A stretch of 36,659 nucleotides of DNA from Roseovarius sp. (GTDB lineage: Bacteria > Pseudomonadota > Alphaproteobacteria > Rhodobacterales > Rhodobacteraceae). The notes beneath the pieces are model-generated. The model worked only from the letters and a program-made list of their open reading frames with translations. It was not told where the DNA came from and did no database searches. Each line of letters starts with the position of its first letter. The first letter of the stretch is position 1. The DNA lies in assembly GCA_016278295.1 (NCBI GenBank), contig JADQCC010000275.1, positions 1 through 36,659 of the forward strand, read 5' to 3'. Shown one piece after another: positions 1 through 10,162 of this stretch. The translations under genes and the position numbers were made by a program.

Positions 1-7
1 ATGTTGG

Positions 8-538
8 TCATGGCTTGCCTTTTCCTTTTGCTATGGTCGTTTCAAAGAGTGCGATATTTTCCGGACTGTCCCACTCGGCCGGACCGGAGAGGCGGCCCAG
101 TTCGCGGCCCTGCCGGTCGATCAGGATGGTCGTCGGCAGGCCCGCCACGGCAAAGGCCGCCATGACGCGGATGTCCTCGGCGAGATACATGCCCAGATGC
201 GCGATCCCGATCTCGTCGTAGAAGCGGCGCACCGGGCCGAGCCCCGCCCGGTCGATGGAGAGCGGCAGAACATGAAAATCCGCCCCGCCAAGACGCGCCT
301 GCAATCTGTCCAGCGTCGGCATCTCGTCGCGGCAAGGCGGGCACCAGGTGGCCCAGATGTTGAGCAACACGACCCTGCCACGGAAATCGGCGAGCGTCAG
401 GTCGCGCCCGTCGCCGTCCACGAAGGGGGGCGAGAGCATGTCTCGCGGGCTGCCCCGTAGCGGCATGACCGGGCGCGCGGCGACCGGGGTGGCGAGGGCC
501 GCCGCGGCCGTGGCGACAAGAAAGTCCCTGCGTTTCAT
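8..538 (-). CDS. TlpA-family periplasmic thiol:disulfide oxidoreductase
   Basis: 176 aa, Tat/Sec-like N-terminus (MKRRDFLVATAAAALA), thioredoxin active site WATWCPPC, LPTTILIDRQG. Confidence 0.85.
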   Translation of the reverse strand: MKRRDFLVATAAAALATPVAARPVMPLRGSPRDMLSPPFVDGDGRDLTLADFRGRVVLLNIWATWCPPCRDEMPTLDRLQARLGGADFHVLPLSIDRAGLGPVRRFYDEIGIAHLGMYLAEDIRVMAAFAVAGLPTTILIDRQGRELGRLSGPAEWDSPENIALFETTIAKGKGKP

Positions 539-1107
539 TGGGTTGCCTCCGCCTGTAGCGCCCGAACCACGGGCATGATTTCGGTTTCCAGGATATGCCT
601 GTTGAACGGGCCGACATGTTTCATCGCGATGCGGCCTTCGGCGTCGATCACGTAGGTTTCGGGCACGCCATAGACCCCCCAGTCGATGGAAACGCGGCCA
701 TTCCGGTCCGCCCCGATACGGGTAAAGGGATTGCCCAGCTCGTCAAGAAACGCGAGCGCGGCGCCCGGTGCGTCCTTGTAGTTGATGCCAAAGATCGGCA
801 CTTCGCCGGTCTCGGAAAGCGCCACCAAGAGCGGGTTCTCGGCGCGGCACGGCACGCACCAGGACGCCCAGACATTGACCAGCGACACCTGTCCCGTCAG
901 GTCGGCGGTGGCGAATCCGTCGCTGCGCCCCTCGACGGGCGGCAGATCGAATTCCGGCACCGGCTTGCCGATCAGGGTCGAGGGCAGCCGATCGTCATTG
1001 TTCCAGAGCCCCCAGTAGAAGGCGGCGCCAAGCCCGGCGAAGATCGCCACGGGCAGCACCATCAGCGGGGAAGCCCGGTTTCTCCGCGATGTCGTCTGCG
1101 GGCTCAT
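535..1107 (-). CDS. CcmG/DsbE-like thiol:disulfide interchange protein
   Basis: 190 aa, N-terminal TM, PEFDLPPVEG..., active site WASWCVPC, GVYGVPETYVID typical of DsbE; overlaps the downstream TlpA gene by 4 nt. Confidence 0.85.
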   Translation of the reverse strand: MSPQTTSRRNRASPLMVLPVAIFAGLGAAFYWGLWNNDDRLPSTLIGKPVPEFDLPPVEGRSDGFATADLTGQVSLVNVWASWCVPCRAENPLLVALSETGEVPIFGINYKDAPGAALAFLDELGNPFTRIGADRNGRVSIDWGVYGVPETYVIDAEGRIAMKHVGPFNRHILETEIMPVVRALQAEATQ

Positions 1108-1583
1108 GACCCGCCCTCGTCATTGGCTGTCACCTCGGCCTGAAAGCCGCGTGCACGCTCGGGCCAGGTGCTCTTGATAAAGGCCAGCACAGCGGCGATC
1201 CCGTCGTCGGACAGGGCCCCCTCGAAGCCCGGCATGTCGCTCTCGTAGCCGGGCACGACGGCGCTGACGCCCAGCTTGGTGATCGTGAACAGCTGGCGGT
1301 CGGCGTGGTGCCAGGTATGACCGCTCGTATCATGCGGCGGTGCGGGCATTCGTCCGCTGGCCTTGCGGCGTTTCCAGTCGGGTTCACCCCCCAGATCGGC
1401 CCCGTGGCAGGACGCGCAATTGGCCGCGTAAAGCTCTTGCCCGCGCGCGACCTGTCCGGCCGTCACCGGCGCGCCGAGAAAGCTCAGCCCGTCCGGCACA
1501 TCCTGGCCGTCGGCAGTGACCACCCAGGCCGTCGAGCCAATCGCCGCTACGAGCCCCGCCGCGAAGAGACCGGGGCGGGTCAT
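1104..1583 (-). CDS. class I cytochrome c (signal-anchored)
   Basis: Internal start MTRPGLFAAGLVAAIG in the 1104..1805 ORF; haem motif CASCH, distal Met (MPGFEGALSDD). The upstream part of the 233-aa ORF overlaps another gene and is probably not translated. Confidence 0.8.
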   Translation of the reverse strand: MTRPGLFAAGLVAAIGSTAWVVTADGQDVPDGLSFLGAPVTAGQVARGQELYAANCASCHGADLGGEPDWKRRKASGRMPAPPHDTSGHTWHHADRQLFTITKLGVSAVVPGYESDMPGFEGALSDDGIAAVLAFIKSTWPERARGFQAEVTANDEGGS

Positions 1584-1756
1584 GCAGGCTGCCGCAGATA
1601 CTTGACCAGCGCTACCATCGCGAGGACGAGTACCGCGACAAACAGCAGCATGACAAGGCCTCCGCCCATCATCAATCCCATCATGGGGCCACCCATCATC
1701 TGGCCAATGCAATCGCCGATGAAGCCCGTGCCGGGGCCGCCTACAGTTCCGTTCAT
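1580..1756 (-). CDS. 58-aa Met/Gly-rich small membrane protein
   Basis: Not in ORF track. Reading: MNGTVGGPGTGFIGDCIGQMMGGPMMGLMMGGGLVMLLFVAVLVLAMVALVKYLRQPA*; ATGA overlap with the cytochrome c start; upstream AGGAGA RBS. Confidence 0.65.
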   Translation of the reverse strand: MNGTVGGPGTGFIGDCIGQMMGGPMMGLMMGGGLVMLLFVAVLVLAMVALVKYLRQPA

Positions 1757-1801
1757 GTCTGTCTCCTTTTGGTGGTCGTGGTGAAACCGGCGCGCCGCCG
1801 G

Positions 1802-2281
1802 TCATTCATCGGAATAGACCGCCACGCCGTCCGGCCCGAAGGCATAGGTGCGCAGGGTACCTGTCTTTGACGGTGCCATCCCCGGCGCATTGGCGGGCAT
1901 GCCCGGCAGGGTGATGCCGGTGATGTCGGGGCGTTCGTCCAGCAGCCGCTCGATGATTTCGGACGGGACGAGGCCGCTGACGACGTAACCGTCGATCATG
2001 GCGAGGTGACAGCCGATGCCACGCTCGGGCACACCCATCTCGACCGACCTTTGGTCGAAATCCCGGTCGTCGATCACGTTGACCGCGAAGCCCTCGGCGC
2101 GCAGGTATTCGGCATAGGCGTCACAGCAGCCGCAGCCGGGGCTGCGCCAGATGGTGACCGGCTCCGCGCCCTGCGCGACGGCGGATGCGACGACAGGTGA
2201 CGGGGTCTCGCGATCGGTCGCGATATAGGCGGCCGTGGCCGCGCCTGTGATCCCCAGCGTGATGGCAAGTATCTTTTTCAT
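1802..2281 (-). CDS. DUF411 family metal-binding protein
   Basis: Start MKKILAITLG; WRSPGCGCCDAYAEYLRAEGF, GCHLAMIDGYVVSGLVP motifs of DUF411. Confidence 0.85.
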   Translation of the reverse strand: MKKILAITLGITGAATAAYIATDRETPSPVVASAVAQGAEPVTIWRSPGCGCCDAYAEYLRAEGFAVNVIDDRDFDQRSVEMGVPERGIGCHLAMIDGYVVSGLVPSEIIERLLDERPDITGITLPGMPANAPGMAPSKTGTLRTYAFGPDGVAVYSDE

Positions 2282-2297
2282 GATCGGTGTTCCTTTC

Positions 2298-3233
2298 TCA
2301 GAGCACGGCAAGGGTGGCCCAGGTGGTGCCCCCGTCCCGGCTGTGTTTCAGTTCGGTATTGGTGGCGGCGGCGATGTGGTCGGGGTCTGCCGGATCAACG
2401 GCAAGCGCCTGTGCGTGCAGACTGGACCTGTTTTCCCAGGCAACGCCGCCATTGGCGGAGACCCAAAATCCCGAAGGCAGGGCCGCGTAGAGCCGTTCCG
2501 GCGCGCTATGAGCCGAGACCAGCGCGCTGACGGGTTCGCCCTTTGGCAACGGGGCCTCTGGCGCGGAGGGCGTGCCCGCGACCAGCGCATCCATCGCGTC
2601 GCCCGCCACCACGTCCTGCCAGCGGCAGAAGCAGTCGGGCACGCGGGTCACGCCCTGATCGGTCCCGGCGTAGATCCAGATACCGCCCATACCGCTGGCG
2701 AGATTGACCGAAGCGAGGGTCAGAATCTCGCGCTCGGCCTCGGCAAGCCAGGGACGGTCCATGACGAAAGACCAGTTGGTCCCTGCATCCTCGCTGCGCC
2801 ATAGCCCGTCCTCCGCGAGCGCGGCATAGATCGTGTCGGGTGCACCCGCCGCAACGGCGAGCGCCGTGACCTGAGTTCGAGGCAAGCCGCCCGAGGCAGT
2901 AGCCCATGTCCGGCCACCATCCTCGGACCGGTCCAGCCCGCTGCCCTCCAACGCTGCGAAAAGCCGCCCCGGACGGTCGGGGTGACAGGCCAGTACCCGG
3001 ACCGGGTTACGCGGTTCGGGCAGGAGGGTTGCGTCGCCGAACGGATCAAACCGCCGGAGCTGCGCACCGGTGACGACAAGCGCATCACCGTCGAAGGTCA
3101 GAGCAGAGGCTGACGTGCCACCGGCCCGCGCCCACCGCATTGGCAACAGCCCGGTGGCGGCCACACCGCCAAGCATGAAAAGAACGCTGCGCCGTCCGAG
3201 CGGCGATCCGGTCTCTGTGTACACGTTCATCAT
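2298..3233 (-). CDS. BNR/sialidase-like repeat periplasmic protein
   Basis: Tat-like GRRSVLFMLGG; repeated SEDGGRTW / SEDAGTNW / SRDGGTTW BNR motifs. Confidence 0.75.
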   Translation of the reverse strand: MMNVYTETGSPLGRRSVLFMLGGVAATGLLPMRWARAGGTSASALTFDGDALVVTGAQLRRFDPFGDATLLPEPRNPVRVLACHPDRPGRLFAALEGSGLDRSEDGGRTWATASGGLPRTQVTALAVAAGAPDTIYAALAEDGLWRSEDAGTNWSFVMDRPWLAEAEREILTLASVNLASGMGGIWIYAGTDQGVTRVPDCFCRWQDVVAGDAMDALVAGTPSAPEAPLPKGEPVSALVSAHSAPERLYAALPSGFWVSANGGVAWENRSSLHAQALAVDPADPDHIAAATNTELKHSRDGGTTWATLAVL

Positions 3234-3243
3234 CGCGTTCCCC

Positions 3244-4689
3244 TCAAGCCACACGGATCACGCCCATCATCCCGCCCGCCTGATGCTCGAGGATGTGGCA
3301 ATGAAACATCCAGTCGCCCGGATTGTCGGCGACGAAGGCGATCTCGACGCGGTCCCGCGGGGCCATCAGCACCGTGTCCTGCCATTCGCGATGCGCCGTG
3401 GGCGTCCCGTTGCGGCTGATCACGCGGAAGGAATGGCCGTGCAGGTGGATCGGGTGGTGAAACGCCGTGGCGTTGGTCATGGCGATGACGTGGGGGACAT
3501 CGCGTTCCAGCACCAGCATCGGGTCGAGGATATGTCCTTCGGCCGCGATGCCGTTGACGAACCAGATGCCGCCATCGTGCATCCGGTTTATCATGCCGCC
3601 CATGCCACCGCCGCCATCGCCAAGGCCCATCTCGGACTCGACCATCCCGCCCATCATGCCGCCGGTGAAGGTCACGTCGTGACGGCGGGCACGGGCGATG
3701 TTGGGCTCGGGCAGCGGATTGGGTGCCAGCGCCATGCCCCAGTCGGGTGGCGCATCGCGCAGGGGTGTCTCGGAACAGGCCAGATCGACCACTTCGAAAT
3801 TCCGGTCCGAAAAGAACCGGTCGATGATCGTCACCGTCTCGCCCGGTGCGCCCGTCATGTCGAGTATCAGATCGACCCGCATGGCCGGGCCGATCACCAC
3901 CCATCCGCGCGCATCCTGCGGCGTGTGCGGCGTGACCGGCTGCCCGTCAAGCGCGATGACCTGCGGTGCCAGATCGCCGAAGTCCAGCGCGAAGATGCGG
4001 GCATTGGCGGCGTTGATCAGGCGTAGCCGGATCCGTTCGCCCGCCTGTACTGGCACCGCATCCGGTACGCGCCCATTGATCGTGACCGTGTTGCCCAGCC
4101 GCCCGGCATGGCTCATGTCGTGAAACCCGCCGAAATCCTCGGCGATCCCGGCCTCCTGGGTCAGCCGCCAGTCGTCCAGCACCCATACCATCTCGCGGTC
4201 CACACGCGGCGGGTCCGCCTCCTCGATGATCAGAGGGCCATAGAGCCCGCGCCCGACCTGCTCGAAGCTGCGCTGGTGCGGGTGATACCAGAAGGTGCCG
4301 GCATCCACGGCGTCGAATTCGTAGGTGAAGGTCTCACCGGGCGCGATCGGGGCCTGCGTCAGATGCGGCACGCCGTCCATGACGTTCGGCACACGCAGCC
4401 CGTGCCAGTGCACAGTAGTTTCCTCGACCAGCGCGTTCTCGACGTCGATGCGCAACCGGTCGCCCTGCCGAACCCGGATTTCGGGGCCGGGCACGGTGCC
4501 GCCATAGCACCAGACGTCGCTCTCGCCCCAGGGCTCCGGGACCAGCCTCGCCCGCCCCGGTGCGGCGCGCAGAGTGAAGAAATTCGGACTGCCCGCCCAT
4601 GTGGGACGCATGGAAACTGCCGCACCAGCCGCAGCACTACCGGCCAGAAAGCCGCGGCGCGACAGCGCCGGTGTGAATGTCGATTTCAT
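3244..4689 (-). CDS. multicopper oxidase (Tat-exported)
   Basis: SRRGFLAG Tat motif; HWHG, HPHQ, HPIHLHGHSF, HCHILEHQAGGMM copper sites; Met/Gly-rich insertion (GGMMGGMVESEMGLGDGGGGMGGMINRM). Confidence 0.92.
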   Translation of the reverse strand: MKSTFTPALSRRGFLAGSAAAGAAVSMRPTWAGSPNFFTLRAAPGRARLVPEPWGESDVWCYGGTVPGPEIRVRQGDRLRIDVENALVEETTVHWHGLRVPNVMDGVPHLTQAPIAPGETFTYEFDAVDAGTFWYHPHQRSFEQVGRGLYGPLIIEEADPPRVDREMVWVLDDWRLTQEAGIAEDFGGFHDMSHAGRLGNTVTINGRVPDAVPVQAGERIRLRLINAANARIFALDFGDLAPQVIALDGQPVTPHTPQDARGWVVIGPAMRVDLILDMTGAPGETVTIIDRFFSDRNFEVVDLACSETPLRDAPPDWGMALAPNPLPEPNIARARRHDVTFTGGMMGGMVESEMGLGDGGGGMGGMINRMHDGGIWFVNGIAAEGHILDPMLVLERDVPHVIAMTNATAFHHPIHLHGHSFRVISRNGTPTAHREWQDTVLMAPRDRVEIAFVADNPGDWMFHCHILEHQAGGMMGVIRVA

Positions 4690-4826
4690 GTGTCTGTCTC
4701 ATCTGATCTCTACCATCGGGGTTTGCGCAGGGTTTGTGCGATCGAGTGTGTCCCGAAACCGTTCAGGTCCAGCAGACACAGGCCGACGGTCACGGAGACG
4801 CTGTGCTCAGCGACCGTGGCGTCGGA

Positions 4827-5174
4827 TCAGATGAGGGGGCGAGGTGGGAACGGATCTGGCGGGGCACGCAGACCATGCGGCACGCTCACGCTCAGGGGCC
4901 GGTCGTGACGGAGGGCCGGCATCATATATTCAAAAGACGCAGCCGCCGTCAGGGCCATCGCGCCGGGTGCAGTGCAATCGAGTTGGCACAACGCCCGGTC
5001 CGCAGCACCTTCGTCATCTGTCGGACAGCCCTGGCAGTCCTCCAGTGCCATCGCGCCGCCATCCATCGCGGCCATGTCCAGCGCCATATCATTGGCGCTC
5101 ATCGCATGCGCGATGTTGCTGACGGAAAAGACCGCGAGAAATGCCAGTAGCAGGATGGATGAAAGGCGGCGCAT
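4827..5174 (-). CDS. secreted Cys/Met-rich small protein in copper cluster
   Basis: Signal peptide MRRLSSILLLAFLAVFSVSNIAHA then CQGCPTDD...CQLDC, C-terminal DPFPPRPLI. Confidence 0.65.
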   Translation of the reverse strand: MRRLSSILLLAFLAVFSVSNIAHAMSANDMALDMAAMDGGAMALEDCQGCPTDDEGAADRALCQLDCTAPGAMALTAAASFEYMMPALRHDRPLSVSVPHGLRAPPDPFPPRPLI

Positions 5175-5269
5175 ACGGAGAAGATAGGCTGAAGAGGGAG
5201 AGCTGTCCAGCCAGGAGCCTGCGACCTTTCGCGCTGCGACAATTGGAACATTGGAGGGGATGACGTGCA

Positions 5270-5440
5270 TCAGCCAGGCTCATTATGTGGAACAACAGCC
5301 CGATCCTCGCGGATCGGGTAATCTGGCCGATGACCGCCTGCGCGGCTTTTGATGAGGTGGCCGAACGTGGTGCGCATTGCCTTCAGTTCGGTGGTCTTTG
5401 CGGGCAGTCCCGTGATCCGCGCGGCATTTCCAATATTCAT
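5270..5440 (-). pseudogene. cueR: degenerate cueR (MerR-family copper regulator) remnant
   Basis: 56-aa ORF MNIGNAARITGLPAKTTELKAMRTTFGHLIKSRAGGHRPDYPIREDRAVVPHNEPG*: CueR N-terminus fused in frame to CueR C-terminus; starts 11 nt past copA stop. Confidence 0.75.
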
Positions 5441-5451
5441 GCACGCACCTT

Positions 5452-7968
<2,517 letters not shown>

Positions 7969-8001
7969 AATCCCGGCCTTCCGTATTGCAAGGTTCCTCC
8001 T

Positions 8002-8032
8002 CACATAGGGATTCCCGTAACTGGAAGGTCAA
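8002..8032 (-). promoter_or_regulatory. MerR/CueR-type promoter of copA
   Basis: On - strand: TTGACC-[TTCCAGTTACGGGAATCCC, 19 bp]-TATGTG; 19-bp spacer and CCTTCCAGTTAC half-site resemble CueR operators. Confidence 0.6.
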
Positions 8033-8151
8033 GCCGTATCGTTGCTTAAAATTTGGACGAGGGAACGGGAGGAGACCTCAAACGTGGCAGGTTCGTCATA
8101 AAAGGAACCTGTTCTATTGCGCGCTGTGTTGCTGCGCTGCAGAAACGGCTC

Positions 8152-8736
8152 ATGCAGAATCGGCTTACAGTCGTCGTGGTGGAAGAAGATCGTGACCGCG
8201 TGATCGGGATCGTCGATGCTCTCAGCGAGACCGGCGACTGCGATGTCTACGTGATCGGCAACTACACTGGCCTCGCCCGCAAGATCGCCGAACACGCCCC
8301 AGACATCGTGCTGATCGACATCGACAACCCCACCCGCGACATGATGGAGGAACTGACACTGGCCTCTGGTCCGCTGGACCGTCCCGTCGCGATGTTCGTC
8401 TCCGGCGCCGCGGGGGGGCTGGCACAGAAGGCCATCGAGGCGGGCGTGTCCGCCTATGTCGTGGACGGGCTTGCACCCGAGCGGGTCAAGCCGGTTATGA
8501 ACACCGCCATCGCGCGGTTCCGCATGGTCCGGCAGATGCGGCATGAATTGGCCGAAACGCGCCGCGCATTGGAGGAGCGCAAGGTGATCGACCGCGCCAA
8601 GGGCTTGCTGATGAAGGCCAAGGGCATCGACGAGGACGCGGCCTATGCCCTTCTGCGAAAGACGGCGATGGACCAGGGCCGCAAGGTGGCCGACGTGGCC
8701 GAGGCGCTGGTCACCGCGGCGGGCCTTCTGGGATGA
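8152..8736 (+). CDS. nasT: NasT-like ANTAR-domain response regulator / antiterminator
   Basis: Receiver-like N-terminus and C-terminal ANTAR (ALEERKVIDRAKGLLMKAKGIDEDAAYALLRKTAMDQGRKVADVAEAL). Confidence 0.88.
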   Translation: MQNRLTVVVVEEDRDRVIGIVDALSETGDCDVYVIGNYTGLARKIAEHAPDIVLIDIDNPTRDMMEELTLASGPLDRPVAMFVSGAAGGLAQKAIEAGVSAYVVDGLAPERVKPVMNTAIARFRMVRQMRHELAETRRALEERKVIDRAKGLLMKAKGIDEDAAYALLRKTAMDQGRKVADVAEALVTAAGLLG

Positions 8737-9902
8737 GACGCGTCACCATCCCCGTCGCCTACATGCCGCTCGTGGACGCGGCCCCCCTGATCATCGCGCA
8801 GGAACTGGGCTTTGCCGAGGCCGAGGCCATCGGGCTTGACCTCATCGCCGCGCCATCATGGTCGTCGTTGCGCGACATGCTGGGGTTTGGCCGCGTCGAC
8901 GCGGCGCATATGCTCTCGCCCGTGCCCGTGGCCATGCGGTTGGGACTGGGCGGCATGGGCGTCTCGCTTGCGGCGGTCTGCGTGCTGTCGGTCAATGGCG
9001 ACGTGATCGGTATCGGCCGCCCGCTGGAGGAGAAGCTGCGCGCATCTGGATTCGGCTTCGACTTCGAGGACGCCCGCACCGCCGCCACCGCGTTGCAGAA
9101 CGCGCGCCGGGACAAGCTGGTCCTTGGCGTGCCTTTCCCCTTTTCCATGCATGTCGAGCTCCTGCGCTATTGGGCGGAACGCACCGACCTGGGCGTCGAC
9201 AGCATTGAGATCCGCACCGTCCCGCCCCCGCTCATGGCCGAGGCGCTGGAGGCCGGCGATATAGACGCCTTCTGCGTAGGCGAGCCCTGGGGCTCGGTCG
9301 CGGTGGACCGGGGCGTCGGTGCGCTGCTCCTGCCGGGCCGGGCGATCTGGCAGGGCGCCCCGGAAAAGGTGCTGGCCACTCGCAGCGACTGGGCCGAGAC
9401 GGAACCGGACCTGCTGGGCCGACTGATCCGCGCCGTCTGGCAGGCCAGCCGCTGGCTCGCCAAACCTGACAGCCGGATCGCGGCGGCGGAGATCCTGTCG
9501 CGCAAGGGATATCTCGACCTTCCCCCGGAACTGATCGATCGGGCGCTGTCCGGCCGGATGATCCTGTCGGGGCACGGCGAGCAGCGGCAATGCGACGGTT
9601 TCCTGCGCTTTCACGGCGCCGCCGCCACCTTCCCCTGGCGCAGTCAGGCGAAATGGATAGCCCACCGACTGGCAAAGGCCCACGGGCTGGGCCCCGACAC
9701 CGACGCCGCGGCTTCGGTGTTCCGCGCGGATCTCTACCGGCAACACATGACCCAAACCGATGCGGACCTGCCCGGTGCATCGGCAAAACTGGAGGGCGCG
9801 ATTCGCCACCCCACCGCCGTCGCCTCCACCCGTGGAGCGTTGAACCTGCTGCCGGACCGTTTTTTTGATGGTGCAATTTTCGACCCGGATGCGCCGGAAT
9901 GA
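8733..9902 (+). CDS. nasS: NasS-like nitrate/nitrite sensor (NrtA/CmpA family, no signal peptide)
   Basis: YMPLVDAAPLIIAQELGF..., DAAHMLSPVPVAMRLGLG, GEPWGSVAV; ATGA overlap with nasT; no export signal. Confidence 0.82.
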   Translation: MRRVTIPVAYMPLVDAAPLIIAQELGFAEAEAIGLDLIAAPSWSSLRDMLGFGRVDAAHMLSPVPVAMRLGLGGMGVSLAAVCVLSVNGDVIGIGRPLEEKLRASGFGFDFEDARTAATALQNARRDKLVLGVPFPFSMHVELLRYWAERTDLGVDSIEIRTVPPPLMAEALEAGDIDAFCVGEPWGSVAVDRGVGALLLPGRAIWQGAPEKVLATRSDWAETEPDLLGRLIRAVWQASRWLAKPDSRIAAAEILSRKGYLDLPPELIDRALSGRMILSGHGEQRQCDGFLRFHGAAATFPWRSQAKWIAHRLAKAHGLGPDTDAAASVFRADLYRQHMTQTDADLPGASAKLEGAIRHPTAVASTRGALNLLPDRFFDGAIFDPDAPE

Positions 9903-9969
9903 TCGCTTTTTAATCATTCAGAACGCCAGCACCGCCCTTTTCCACTTCTCCGGCGAAAGCTCTGGCCGC

Positions 9970-10118
9970 CTTCGCTGCAAAGCGGCATAAAGATATCCGA
10001 CGGTGCGCAACGGGGTGTGCCGTCCCGAATTCCTCCCAATGACAGGGATAATCTGAGCAAGGTCGCTCGCTTTCCGCCGACGCATGTTGGGGGACAGTGG
10101 ACGGCCTTTTGCATTTTT
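9970..10118 (+). promoter_or_regulatory. candidate ANTAR-target antitermination leader upstream of nrtA
   Basis: 10-bp stem with hexaloop AACGGG (9999-10024), weaker upstream hexaloop AAAGCG (9979-9984); alternative pairing GCCGTCC(10019-10025)/GGACGGC(10099-10105) followed by CTTTTGCATTTTT. Confidence 0.55.
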
Positions 10119-10162
10119 GCCCGGCTCCTCCTCCTCTGGACTTGGGCACATCGAAAGGACAA

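Noticed and set aside
3230-3904. 224-aa - strand ORF overlapping the multicopper oxidase
   Set aside because: Out-of-frame Arg/Gly/Asp-rich reading of the same strand as a well-supported MCO.
9963-9978. Possible sigma54 -24/-12 promoter (TGGCCGCCTTCGCTGC)
   Set aside because: GG-GC spacing is 11 rather than the required 10 and the -12 element is poor.
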